In this document: piece after piece, positions 1 to 7,828 of the stretch
Numbering within the stretch: position 1 is the first letter of the stretch
How the letters are laid out: every line of letters begins with the position of its first letter
Assembly: GCF_009793335.1 (NCBI RefSeq)
Contig: NZ_WING01000003.1
Span: forward strand, 186,001 to 250,000
Source: Actinomadura sp. J1-007
GTDB taxonomy: Bacteria; Actinomycetota; Actinomycetes; Streptosporangiales; Streptosporangiaceae
Direction: 5' to 3'
Length of the DNA: 64,000 nucleotides
The notes under the pieces: model-generated
The model's input: only the letters and a program-made list of their open reading frames with translations
What the model was told of the DNA's origin: nothing
Database searches by the model: none
Made by a program: the position numbers and the translations under genes

Positions 1-858
1 CTCGCAAGAGCTCACCGACCGCTGCGGACCGCACACCAGGATGGCCGTGTGGAACGGCCGGGGCTGCGTCGACGCGGTGCGGGCGGTCGGGCGCGGGGAG
101 GTCCACGTGGCCCTGACCACCCCCGCCGCGTTCGCCGCCGCCGCGCTGGACGGGCGCGGCGTCTACGCCGGCGAGGGCTTCCCGGAGCTGAGGGCGCTCG
201 GCGTCGTACCGCAACGGGACCGCCTGGTGATGGGCGTGCACCGGTCGTGGGACATCACCTCGTTCGAGCGGTTGCGTGCGCGCAGGCCGGCCCTGACGCT
301 GGCGACCTCGGTCAACGACGGGGAGAACCACGTCGGGCTCGCCGCGCACGCGCTGCTGGACCGGTCCGGCGTCGACGTCCTCGGCTGGGGCGGACGGTTC
401 CTGTCGGACGAGCGGCCGTTCGAGACGTTCGCCCACGTGAAGGCCGGCCGCGCGGACGCGGTGATCCACGAGGCGGTGATGCTGCCGCACTGGCAGGAGT
501 TCGGCGGCGACCTGCACTTCCTGGAGGTCGAGCGGGACGTCCTGGACGGGCTGCGCGGCGACTTCTCCTGGCCCGAGGCCATCGTCGAGGAGGGCCACTT
601 CCCCGGGAGCCCGCGCTTTCGCACTCTGGACTTCTCCGACTTCCTGGTGATGACGCGCTCCGATCTCCCCGACGACGTCGCCTACGCCATCGCCTGGGTG
701 CTCGGCGAGACGCGCGGCACCATCGAGCGCCAGTACCGCCACCTTCCCCCGAACGCAGCCCGGTCACGTACCCGCTGGACCCGGCCGCGATGGGCCGCGC
801 TCCGATCCCGCTGCACCCCGGCGCCGCCGCGTACTACGACGCCCTGCCCGCCACCTGA
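1..858 (+). CDS. TAXI-family TRAP solute-binding protein, 5' truncated and frame-broken near its end
   Basis: Resembles the TAXI family of periplasmic binding proteins, which pass small organic anions to TRAP transporters. The gene enters from outside the window, and coding sequence precedes the first ATG at 41. Frame 2 reads normally (TTPAAFAAAALDGRG, then DAVIHEAVMLPHW) to about base 745, where the text turns into Arg/Thr-rich nonsense. The expected tail (YPLDPAAMGRAPIPLHPGA, stop at 858) lies in frame 1. One extra C in the five-C run 746-750 would rejoin the frames. The TGA is followed at once by AAGGAG for the next gene, so 858 is the likely true end. Membrane subunits would lie upstream. 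Family assignment is fairly sure; the substrate is not visible. Confidence 0.75.
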   Translation, partial: LARAHRPLRTAHQDGRVERPGLRRRGAGGRARGGPRGPDHPRRVRRRRAGRARRLRRRGLPGAEGARRRTATGPPGDGRAPVVGHHLVRAVACAQAGPDAGDLGQRRGEPRRARRARAAGPVRRRRPRLGRTVPVGRAAVRDVRPREGRPRGRGDPRGGDAAALAGVRRRPALPGGRAGRPGRAARRLLLARGHRRGGPLPREPALSHSGLLRLPGDDALRSPRRRRLRHRLGARRDARHHRAPVPPPSPERSPVTYPLDPAAMGRAPIPLHPGAAAYYDALPAT

Positions 859-870
859 AGGAGCACCCGC

Positions 871-1650
871 ATGAACCACGCGGACACGAGCCGTCCCACC
901 ACGGCGTCGTGGATCACCCTCGACACCGCCGACGGGCCGATGCGCGTCTACACGGCCGAGCCCGTCCCCGCGGGCGGGTCCGGGGCGCGGGCCGGGAGCG
1001 CCGTCGTCGTCCTCCAGGAAGCCTTCGGCGTCAACGACCACGTCCAGGACATCACCCGGCGCTTCGCCGCGCGCGGCCGTCTCGCCCTCGCGCCCGACCT
1101 GTTCCACCGCAACGGCGCCGGGGTTCTCGGCTACGACCGGCACGCCGAGGCGATGCCGTTGATCGGCGCCATCGGACCGGACGCCATCGCGACCGACGTC
1201 CGCGCCGTCCTGGACCACCTGGCCGCCTCAGAAGGCATCGCGCCGGGCGCCGCCGCTCTCGTCGGCTTCTGCTTCGGGGGCCGCGCGGCGTTCACGGCGG
1301 CCACCGCGATCCCGGGCCTCGCCGCGGCCGTCGTGTTCTACGGCCCCGGCATCGCGGCCGGGCCGCACGCCGTCCTGGACCGCGCCGAGGCGATCGACGC
1401 GCCGCTGATGCTGCATGTCGGGGCCGAGGACCCGGTCATCCCGCCGGACGACGTCGCCGCGATCCAGGCCGCGCTCCGCGAGGCCGGAGCCGACTTCGAG
1501 CAGCATCTCTACCCGGGCGCCGGGCACGCCTTCGCCTGTGACGCCCGCCCGCACCTGTACCGGGAGGAGGCCGCCGCGACCGCCTGGGGCCGCACCCACG
1601 CGTTCCTCGACCGCCGCTTGCCCGCCGCCGAAGAGAGACGAGCCCGATGA
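871..1650 (+). CDS. Dienelactone hydrolase family protein
   Basis: Alpha/beta hydrolase of the dienelactone hydrolase family (259 aa), enzymes that open lactones made during aromatic ring breakdown. The family's Cys nucleophile sits in GFCFGG (Cys134), with Asp187 (GAEDPV), His219 (GAGHAF) and the conserved Glu50 (LQEAFG) in place, so the active site looks complete. ATG at 871 follows AAGGAG with about 7 bp spacing. Its stop overlaps the next start (ATGA at 1647-1650), implying translational coupling to the dehydrogenase. The surrounding ring-cleavage genes support a catabolic role, but many family members act on other esters, so the exact substrate is open. Confidence 0.85.
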   Translation: MNHADTSRPTTASWITLDTADGPMRVYTAEPVPAGGSGARAGSAVVVLQEAFGVNDHVQDITRRFAARGRLALAPDLFHRNGAGVLGYDRHAEAMPLIGAIGPDAIATDVRAVLDHLAASEGIAPGAAALVGFCFGGRAAFTAATAIPGLAAAVVFYGPGIAAGPHAVLDRAEAIDAPLMLHVGAEDPVIPPDDVAAIQAALREAGADFEQHLYPGAGHAFACDARPHLYREEAAATAWGRTHAFLDRRLPAAEERRAR

Positions 1651-2747
1651 ACGCCATGCTCGCAGCCCGCGCCCACCAGGGCTCCACCGAGCTGCACCTC
1701 ACCACGATCCCCGTGCCCGAGCCCGGCCCGTTCGACGTGCTGGTCAAGGTCGCCTCGGCCGGCATCGCGCCCGGGATGATGCGGCTGCTGGAGGCGGGCG
1801 CGTTCAAGCACCTGCCCACCACGCTCGGCCACGAGGCCGCCGGCACCGTCGCCGCCGTCGGCGCGGACGTGCCGGGGTTCGCGCTCGGCGACCGGGTGCG
1901 CGTGCACCCCAACCTGACGTGCCGGTCCTGCGTGTACTGCCGCACCGACCGGGAGATGATGTGCGCCGAGCAGGCCATGGTCGGCCATGCCGCCTTCGGC
2001 CACGTGCCGATGCCGCTGTACGAGGAGTACCACGACGGCGGCCTCGCCGAGTACGTCCGCGTGCCGCACTGGCTCCTGGACCCGCTGCCCGACGCGGTCG
2101 GCTTCGACGTGGCCGCCAAGGTGCACGACCTGGCCAACGCCGTGCGCGCGCTCAAGCTCGCCGACCTGCCGCTCGGGGCGACGCTGGTCGTCACCGCCGC
2201 CACCGGCGCGATGGGCACGGCCACCGTCAAGCTGGCGCCCCACTTCGGCGTGGCCCGGCTCGTCCTCGTCGGCCGCAGTGCCGAACGGCTCCGCGACGTG
2301 CGCCGCCTCGCGGGCCCGCTGCCCACCGAGACGCTCGCGCTCGAAGAGCTCCCCGAAGACTGGGAGACCTCGCAGGACCTGACCCGCCGCCTGCGGGACC
2401 TGGCGCCGGGCGGCGCGCACGCCGTCCTGGACTACGTGCCCGCCGGGGCGGTGGCGGAGCAGGCGACCGCCGCGCTGGCCACCGGCGGAACGATGGTGCA
2501 CATGGGCGGCAACCCCGGCGTGGTGCGCGTCCCGGCCCGGGTCCTGATGACCAACTGCTGGCGGATCGTCGGCACCCGCGCCTGCACCCGCACCGACGCC
2601 GAGCACGTGCTCGGCCTTCTGGAGCGCGGTGTCCTGAACGCCGATGAGCTGATCACCCACCGGTTCCCGCTCGCCGAGGCTGCGCAGGCCGTGGCGGCCA
2701 TGCAGAGCCGCAGCGAGCCGATCTGGATGACGGTCGTCAACCCGTGA
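1647..2747 (+). CDS. Zinc-type alcohol dehydrogenase-like (MDR) oxidoreductase
   Basis: Medium-chain dehydrogenase/reductase (366 aa) with a GroES-like N-terminal domain and a Rossmann domain (ATGAMG near 200). The structural-zinc loop is intact: Cys92, Cys95, Cys98 and Cys106. The GHE motif is present (His62-Glu63). The usual catalytic-zinc cysteine near residue 38 is replaced by Ala (VASAGI), so the catalytic zinc site may be missing. It would oxidise or reduce an alcohol, aldehyde or enoyl intermediate with NAD(P)H. It starts inside the preceding stop codon and is the last gene of its operon, ending at a strong hairpin shared with the convergent CoA-transferase operon. Confidence 0.85.
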   Translation: MNAMLAARAHQGSTELHLTTIPVPEPGPFDVLVKVASAGIAPGMMRLLEAGAFKHLPTTLGHEAAGTVAAVGADVPGFALGDRVRVHPNLTCRSCVYCRTDREMMCAEQAMVGHAAFGHVPMPLYEEYHDGGLAEYVRVPHWLLDPLPDAVGFDVAAKVHDLANAVRALKLADLPLGATLVVTAATGAMGTATVKLAPHFGVARLVLVGRSAERLRDVRRLAGPLPTETLALEELPEDWETSQDLTRRLRDLAPGGAHAVLDYVPAGAVAEQATAALATGGTMVHMGGNPGVVRVPARVLMTNCWRIVGTRACTRTDAEHVLGLLERGVLNADELITHRFPLAEAAQAVAAMQSRSEPIWMTVVNP

Positions 2748-2765
2748 CGGCCCCGTGACACGCCA

Positions 2766-2799
2766 GGGCCCGGCCACCGCGAGCGCGGTGGCCGGGCCC
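2766..2799. terminator. Bidirectional hairpin terminator between convergent operons
   Basis: Perfect inverted repeat with 15-bp arms (GGGCCCGGCCACCGC and its complement) around a 4-base loop, lying between the stop of the + operon (2747) and the stop of the - operon (2817). No U-tract follows on either side, as is common in high-GC actinomycetes. Confidence 0.8.
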
Positions 2800-2816
2800 G
2801 ATCGTTGAGCCGGTGT

Positions 2817-3476
2817 TCAGGACGAGGGCTGAAGGGCTGCGGTGCTTCCGGTGAGGAGCGGCGCGGCCGTGGCGGCGCGGACGTCGTCCTCGGTGACGCC
2901 CGGCGCGGTCTCGGCGAGCCGCAGGCCGTCCGGAGTGACGTCGAGAACGGCCAGGTCGGTGATGACGCGGTGCACGCAGGCGCGGCCGGTGAGCGGCAGC
3001 GCGCACTCCTCAACGATCTTGGGCGTGCCGTCCTTGGCGGTGTGCTCGGTGAGGACGATGACGCGGCGGGCGCCGTGGACGAGGTCCATGGCGCCGCCCA
3101 TGCCCTTGACCATCCTGCCGGGGATCATCCAGTTGGCCAGGTCCCCGCGGGCGGAGACCTGCATGGCGCCGAGCACGGCGACGTCGAGGTGCCCGCCGCG
3201 GATCATGCCGAACGACAGCGCGGAGTCGAAGAACGCGGCGCCGGGGAGCGCCGTGACGGTCTCCTTGCCCGCGTTGATCAGGTCCGGGTCGATCCCGTCC
3301 TCTCGGGGGTACGGGCCCGTGCCGAGGATGCCGTTCTCTGAGTGCAGCACGACGTGCACGCCGGGCGGGATGTGGTTGGGGACGAGCGTCGGCAGGCCGA
3401 TGCCCAGGTTGACGTAGGTTCCGTCGGCCAGCTCGGCGGCGGCGCGGGCCGCCATCTCGTCGCGGTTCCAGGGCAT
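2817..3476 (-). CDS. 3-oxoacid/3-oxoadipate CoA-transferase subunit B
   Basis: Beta subunit (219 aa) of a class I CoA transferase, which moves CoA from succinyl-CoA to a 3-oxo acid. The SENG motif carries the catalytic Glu (Glu47, HSENGILGTGPYP). GGAMDLVHGARRVIV and VLTEHTAKDG are typical of the ScoB/PcaJ group. ATG at 3476 overlaps the stop of subunit A (ATGA), so the two are translationally coupled. Family knowledge allows acetoacetate or 3-oxoadipate as substrate; the ring-cleavage context favours a 3-oxoadipate-like intermediate, but the sequence does not decide. Confidence 0.88.
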   Translation of the reverse strand: MPWNRDEMAARAAAELADGTYVNLGIGLPTLVPNHIPPGVHVVLHSENGILGTGPYPREDGIDPDLINAGKETVTALPGAAFFDSALSFGMIRGGHLDVAVLGAMQVSARGDLANWMIPGRMVKGMGGAMDLVHGARRVIVLTEHTAKDGTPKIVEECALPLTGRACVHRVITDLAVLDVTPDGLRLAETAPGVTEDDVRAATAAPLLTGSTAALQPSS

Positions 3477-4231
3477 CAGGCCGACACCGTCCTCTTCTCG
3501 ATGGGCTTGTCGGCGGCCTCGGCGGGGCTGAGGGCGACCACCCGCTGGACGAACACGCCGGGCAGGTGGATCTGGTCGGGGTCCAGGTCGCCCGGCTCGA
3601 CGAGTTCCTCGACCTCGGCGACGGTGACGCGGCCGGCCATCGCGGCGAGCGGGTTGAAGTTCGCCGCAGAACGGTGGAAGACCAGGTTGCCGTGCCGGTC
3701 GCCGCGCGCGGCGTGCACGAGGGCGAAGTCGCACGTGATGGCGTTCTCCAGGACGTACTCGCGGCCGTCGATCACGCGCGTCTCCCTGGCGGGCGAGGCC
3801 GCCGCCACCGTCCCGTCCGCCGCGTGGCGCCAGGGCAGCCCGCCGTCGGCGATCTGCGTGCCGACGCCCGCGGGCGTGTAGAAGGCGGGAATCCCCGCGC
3901 CGCCCGCGCGCAGCCGTTCGGCCAGGGTGCCCTGCGGGATCAGCTCGACCTCCAGCTCACCGGCGAGGTACTGCCGCGCGAACTCCTTGTTCTCCCCCAC
4001 GTACGACGCCGTGACGCGGGCGACCCGGCCGGCCTCCAGGAGGACGCCGAGGCCGCGGCCGTCCACGCCGCAGTTGTTGGACGCGAGCCGCAGCCCGGCC
4101 GGGCCCGCGTCGTACAGGGCCCTGATCAGGGTCTCCGGGACGCCGCAGAGGCCGAAGCCCCCGACGGCGAGGGACGCGCCGTCCCCGATGTCCGCCACCG
4201 CGAGGGCGGCGGAAGCGATCACTTTGTCCAT
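3476..4231 (-). CDS. 3-oxoacid/3-oxoadipate CoA-transferase subunit A
   Basis: Alpha subunit (251 aa) of the same CoA transferase. The glycine-rich CoA-binding segment GGFGLCGVPE (residues 23-32) and ENKEFARQYLAGELEVELIPQ-type sequence are characteristic. Its length fits the separate A subunit, not the fused eukaryotic form. ATG at 4231 lies 6 bp after the stop of the dioxygenase-like gene, and its TGA overlaps the start of subunit B. It is the fourth position of a five-gene - strand transcript-like run (6027 to 2817, one member being the B subunit), presumably driven by the promoter at 6027-6072. Confidence 0.88.
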   Translation of the reverse strand: MDKVIASAALAVADIGDGASLAVGGFGLCGVPETLIRALYDAGPAGLRLASNNCGVDGRGLGVLLEAGRVARVTASYVGENKEFARQYLAGELEVELIPQGTLAERLRAGGAGIPAFYTPAGVGTQIADGGLPWRHAADGTVAAASPARETRVIDGREYVLENAITCDFALVHAARGDRHGNLVFHRSAANFNPLAAMAGRVTVAEVEELVEPGDLDPDQIHLPGVFVQRVVALSPAEAADKPIEKRTVSA

Positions 4232-4237
4232 GGGTCC

Positions 4238-5164
4238 TCAGGCGGTGGTGTGCGCGCCGGTCATCAGTCCGGCGAGGTCGTCGGGCTTGATGAAGGAGGG
4301 CGGGGGCGGCGGGCCCCAGTTGAACAGGCCCTTCGCGCCCTCGAACACCTCGGGCGTCCAGGGGCGGTCGTCGGGGATGGAGTCCATGTCGGAGTAGTAC
4401 TCGCTGAAGTTGCCCGCCGGGTCCTTGAGGTACCAGAAGAAGTTGGACCCGGCGTGGTGGCGGCCGAGGCCCCAGACGTGCCGTTCGGGATGGTCCTCCA
4501 GCATGGCCGTCGCGCCGCGTCCGATGTCGTCCACGTCGTCCACCTGCCAGGAGGTGTGGTGCAGGAACGCGACGGGCGCCGTCAGGACGAGGATGTTGTG
4601 GTGGTCGGTCGAGCAGCGCAGGAACGCCCCGGCGTCGCCCATCAGATCGCTGGTCCGGAAGCCGAGGCCGTCGCGGAAGAAGCCCATCGTGATGGCGAGG
4701 TCGGTGGTGCCGAGGACGGCGTGGCCGAGCTTGCGCGGACGGACCGGGTCGGTGCGCAGGATGCCGGGCGCGCGCACTCCGGGCCGTTCGACCCGGCCCG
4801 GCCCGTTGTACGGGGTGGGCGGCACCGGAGGCTGGACGAGGCGCGGCTCCACCTGGAGCACCGCGCGGACGCCCGTGGCGATCTCCACTGCCGTCAGGGA
4901 CGCGCCCGGCGACACGGACGCGTCGATGCCGAAGCGGCTCAGCCGGTACGCCGCGGCGGTGAGGTCGTCGGGATCGTCCACGCCGATCCGCACCTCGACC
5001 AGCCGCCGGGTGGGCGCGTGGACGATCCGGAGCTGGCGCCCGCCGTCCCGGGTGGCGAACCAGCCGTCGCCGTCGGGCGCGAGGCCGAACTCGGTGTAGT
5101 AGGACGCGGTCGCGGCGGGGTCGGGGACGCCCATCGTGACCGATGACAGTCGGTGCAGAGCCAT
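4238..5164 (-). CDS. VOC-superfamily extradiol ring-cleavage dioxygenase-like protein
   Basis: A 308-aa protein with two vicinal-oxygen-chelate modules (about 1-110 and 143-275), the architecture of type I extradiol dioxygenases that cleave catechols next to the diol with Fe(II). The C-terminal module has the ligand pattern His148 (LGHAVLG), His203 (LHHTSW) and Glu255 (GNFSEYY), plus GRHHAGSNFFWYL (His236, Tyr245) where catalytic residues usually lie. ATG at 5164 follows GGAG; a gene just upstream ends at 5182. The N-terminal module lacks these ligands, as expected. Ring cleavage is supported by the FAH-family and CoA-transferase neighbours; the substrate is unknown. Confidence 0.85.
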   Translation of the reverse strand: MALHRLSSVTMGVPDPAATASYYTEFGLAPDGDGWFATRDGGRQLRIVHAPTRRLVEVRIGVDDPDDLTAAAYRLSRFGIDASVSPGASLTAVEIATGVRAVLQVEPRLVQPPVPPTPYNGPGRVERPGVRAPGILRTDPVRPRKLGHAVLGTTDLAITMGFFRDGLGFRTSDLMGDAGAFLRCSTDHHNILVLTAPVAFLHHTSWQVDDVDDIGRGATAMLEDHPERHVWGLGRHHAGSNFFWYLKDPAGNFSEYYSDMDSIPDDRPWTPEVFEGAKGLFNWGPPPPPSFIKPDDLAGLMTGAHTTA

Positions 5165-5181
5165 GGTGACCGCTCCGTTCG

Positions 5182-6027
5182 TCAGGCGGTGAAGGTCTGG
5201 CGGAGTTCGCCGATGCCCTCGACGTGGCTGACCAGCACGTCTCCGGGCGCGAGGAAGCGCTGGGGGTCGCGGCCCTGCCCGACCCCGGCGGGCGTCCCGG
5301 TGAAGATCACGTCTCCGGGGAGCAGCGGCAGGACGGCCGACAGCTTGGCGATCAGTGCGGGCACGGGGAAGATCAGGTCGCGGGTGCGGCCCTTCTGCAC
5401 CTCCTCGCCGTTGATCGCGCAGCCGAGCTCCAGGTCGTCGGGGTCGGCGAGCTCGTCCGGCGTCACCAGCCAGGGGCCGACGGGCGCGAAGCCGGGGAAC
5501 GACTTGCCCAGGCTGAACTGCGGCGCGGGCCCGTCGAGCTGGGTGATCCGTTCGGACAGGTCCTGCCCGACGGCGAGCCCGGCGACGTGCGACCACGCGT
5601 CGGCCTCGGCCACCCGGTACCCGCCCGTCCCGATGACGGCGACGAGCTCGACCTCCCAGTCGGTGTGGCCGCCCTCGGGCAGGCGGACGGTGGTGACCGG
5701 GCCGCTGATGCTGCTGACGTACTTGGTGAACACCGGCGGCGTGCGGTCCGGGACCTCGAAGCCCGACTCCCCCGCGTGCGCGCGGTAGTTCAGGCCGATG
5801 GCGAGCACCTGGCGCGGGGCGGGCGCGGGCGAGCCCAGCTCCGCGGGGTCGAACGCGACGCCGTTCGGGAGGTCGGCGTCCGCGGCCCACTCGGCGAACT
5901 CGGCCCAGCGTTCGTAGATCCGCTGGGGCTCGGAGGCGAAGCGTCCGGCACTGGCCCGTTCGACGTCGACCGCGGTCCCGTCGGGGCGGACCAGGACGAG
6001 GCGGCCGGAGAGATTGGCGATGCGCAT
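5182..6027 (-). CDS. Fumarylacetoacetate hydrolase family protein
   Basis: A 281-aa FAH-fold enzyme: a small N-terminal domain and a catalytic domain beginning at GLNYRAHAGES (78-88). The metal-binding acidic residues are visible in DWEVELVAVIG (Glu125, Glu127) and GQDLSER (Asp156), with FTGTPAGVG near the end. Members hydrolyse, decarboxylate or hydrate dioxo acids, including ring-cleavage products. It is the first gene of the - strand operon. ATG at 6027 lies only 12 bp from a TAGGTT -10 box, so the mRNA is probably leaderless, and no Shine-Dalgarno sequence is present. Confidence 0.88.
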   Translation of the reverse strand: MRIANLSGRLVLVRPDGTAVDVERASAGRFASEPQRIYERWAEFAEWAADADLPNGVAFDPAELGSPAPAPRQVLAIGLNYRAHAGESGFEVPDRTPPVFTKYVSSISGPVTTVRLPEGGHTDWEVELVAVIGTGGYRVAEADAWSHVAGLAVGQDLSERITQLDGPAPQFSLGKSFPGFAPVGPWLVTPDELADPDDLELGCAINGEEVQKGRTRDLIFPVPALIAKLSAVLPLLPGDVIFTGTPAGVGQGRDPQRFLAPGDVLVSHVEGIGELRQTFTA

Positions 6028-6033
6028 GTCAGT

Positions 6034-6072
6034 AACCTATCAGCTTGCGAATGTGAGTCATAGATTCGAAAG
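6034..6072 (-). promoter_or_regulatory. Promoter and candidate GntR-type site of the FAH/dioxygenase/CoA-transferase operon
   Basis: Reading the - strand: TTTCGAA at 6071-6065, ATTCGCA centred near 6049, and the -10 hexamer TAGGTT at 6039-6034, followed 12 bp later by ATG at 6027. The TTTCGAA-to-TAGGTT distance is exactly 32 bp, the same as upstream of both GntR genes. There is no recognisable -35 box, which fits regulator-dependent expression. Confidence 0.65.
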
Positions 6073-7017
6073 TTAACAAACGAGATGCCCGAGGAAGAAT
6101 TCCGCGACGGAGGCGACGATCTCGTGGGCGTCGAAGGCGGGGTCCTCATGGTTGGCGCCGTCCAGGAGGACGACTCGGGCGGTGGCCCCGGCCTGCCGCG
6201 CCGCCTCCGCCAGCCAGCGGCTCTGCTGCGCAGACACGATCGCGTCCCCCGTCCCGTGCAGGAGGAACAGCGGCGGGCACCCCCGCCCGACGTGGTGGAC
6301 GGGGCTCAGGGCGCGCAGATGCTCCTCGCCGAGGTCGGCTTCCGCAACGCCCGCGAGCAGCGCGTGACGCAACCGCGCGCTCGGCGGAACGGGCAGGCCC
6401 GCAGGCCAGACCGCCGCGCGTATCTCCTCGGGAACGGGCAGCGCGGGATTCGGCACCGCCTCGGCGGAACGAGCCGTGACGTCGTACGCGCCGAAGTAGC
6501 CCGCCATCGCCTGCACCGCGCCGTCCTCGCAGCCGTCGCCGTGGCCGTAGTCGCCGCCGGGGTCGTCACCGGCGGAGGCCACGGCCAGGTGGGCGGCGAG
6601 CTGGGCTCCGGCGGACGCGCCCCAGACCCCGACCCGTCCGGCCGCGAGCCCGTGCGCCGGACCCTCGCGGCGCAGCCAGCGGACCGCGGTCCGGACGTCG
6701 TGGAGCTGGGCGGGGAAGGGCGCGACGTGGGCGAACCGGTAGTCGGCGCTGGCGACGGCGACCCCGTGCTCGGCGAGCCGGACGAGCCGTTCGGCATGGT
6801 CCCCGCGGGCACCGGTCAGCCAGCCGCCGCCGTGCAGGTAGAGCACGACGGGCGGCGCACCGGGCCCGCCGCCCGGCTCGGACCCGCCGCCTGGCTCGGG
6901 TCCGTCGCCCGGCGCGGGCGCGGGCTCGGGGATGTAGAGATCGAGGAAGAGGTCCGTCCCCTGGGGAGAGGCGTAGCGCAGCCCCTCCTTCACGCGGACG
7001 GCATGGCGCCGGCTCAT
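6073..7017 (-). CDS. Alpha/beta hydrolase (HGGG-type esterase)
   Basis: A 314-aa carboxylesterase of the hormone-sensitive-lipase-like group. The oxyanion motif HGGGW (62-66), nucleophile elbow GASAG (Ser135), an acidic HGTGDAI segment and C-terminal NHEDP complete the triad. An unusual Pro/Gly linker (about residues 31-55, repeats of EPGGG) interrupts the N-terminal strand region and is coded by a short tandem DNA repeat near 6860-6915. The gene diverges from the GntR gene at 7080; the shared 62-bp gap holds a TTTCGAAA palindrome. It ends only 46 bp before the next gene's start, next to that gene's regulatory site. Confidence 0.85.
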   Translation of the reverse strand: MSRRHAVRVKEGLRYASPQGTDLFLDLYIPEPAPAPGDGPEPGGGSEPGGGPGAPPVVLYLHGGGWLTGARGDHAERLVRLAEHGVAVASADYRFAHVAPFPAQLHDVRTAVRWLRREGPAHGLAAGRVGVWGASAGAQLAAHLAVASAGDDPGGDYGHGDGCEDGAVQAMAGYFGAYDVTARSAEAVPNPALPVPEEIRAAVWPAGLPVPPSARLRHALLAGVAEADLGEEHLRALSPVHHVGRGCPPLFLLHGTGDAIVSAQQSRWLAEAARQAGATARVVLLDGANHEDPAFDAHEIVASVAEFFLGHLVC

Positions 7018-7034
7018 CGGACGGACCGACCGGT

Positions 7035-7080
7035 TTTCGAAAGCATGGAGGTTATTCGCAGACTGCTAGGTTGGGGGCCA
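7035..7080 (+). promoter_or_regulatory. Leaderless promoter and operator of the first GntR gene
   Basis: Perfect palindrome TTTCGAAA at 7035-7042, TTCGCA near 7055 and a -10 TAGGTT at 7067-7072. The ATG starts at 7080, where transcription should begin. Spacing from palindrome to -10 (32 bp) matches two other promoters here. The same palindrome could also act on the divergent esterase gene. Confidence 0.65.
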
Positions 7081-7766
7081 TGGCCAAGCGAGAGGGCGGG
7101 ACGACCCGCGCCGGAGAGGTCTACGGGCGGCTGCGCGGCGACATCCTGGGCGGACGCCTGGCGCCCGGCCAGCGGCTGAAGTTCCCCGAGCTGTGCGAAC
7201 GGTACGGATGCAGCGTCGGAGGCGCGCGCGAGGCGCTGACCAGGCTCGTCAGCGAAGGGTTCGTGACGACCCAGTCGCACCATGGGTTCATGGTCGTTCC
7301 GCTGTCGCACGAGGACCTCGCCGACCTCACCGACGCGCGGGTCGAGATCGAGTCGCTGGTGTTCCGGCTGTCGGTGCGCGACGGCGACATGGCGTGGGAG
7401 TCGCGCGCCGTGGCCGCCCACCACGTCCTGGACCGCACGCCGTTCTTCGGCCCGGACGACACCGACCGGCCCTCCGACGACTGGGCGGCCGCGCACGCCG
7501 CGTTCCACCTGGCGCTGCTCGAAGGCTGCCGCAACCGCAGGCTGCTGGCGACCGCGCGCGCCATGCGCGAGGAGGCCGAGCTGTACCGGCAGTGGTCGGT
7601 GTCGTTCGGCCAGGAACCCGACCGCGACATCGCGGGCGAGCACCGGGCCCTGCTGGACGCGGCGATCGCACGCGACGGCGACCTGGCCGCCGAACGGCTC
7701 CGCGAGCACATCGCGCACACCGCCGGGCTGCTGATCCGCAACGCCACCGACGCCCCGGTGGCCTGA
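7080..7766 (+). CDS. GntR-family (FadR/FCD type) transcriptional regulator 1
   Basis: A 228-aa one-component regulator: N-terminal winged helix (about 10-75; LKFPELCERYGCSVGGAREAL) and an all-helical FCD effector domain with AHAAFHLALLEGC and the late EHIAHT His residue expected for metal or carboxylate binding. ATG at 7080 is preferred over an in-frame TTG at 7071 because the -10 box lies at 7067-7072, making the mRNA leaderless. It is closely similar throughout to the regulator at 12185 (both have the AEELYRQWSVS-like segment EEAELYRQWSVS). Such proteins usually repress catabolic operons until an organic acid binds. Confidence 0.88.
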   Translation: MAKREGGTTRAGEVYGRLRGDILGGRLAPGQRLKFPELCERYGCSVGGAREALTRLVSEGFVTTQSHHGFMVVPLSHEDLADLTDARVEIESLVFRLSVRDGDMAWESRAVAAHHVLDRTPFFGPDDTDRPSDDWAAAHAAFHLALLEGCRNRRLLATARAMREEAELYRQWSVSFGQEPDRDIAGEHRALLDAAIARDGDLAAERLREHIAHTAGLLIRNATDAPVA

Positions 7767-7828
7767 CCGCACGCGCATCCGCGCCTGGGCGCGCACCCGC
7801 GCCTGCGGCCGTGCGCCGCTCCGCGGCG

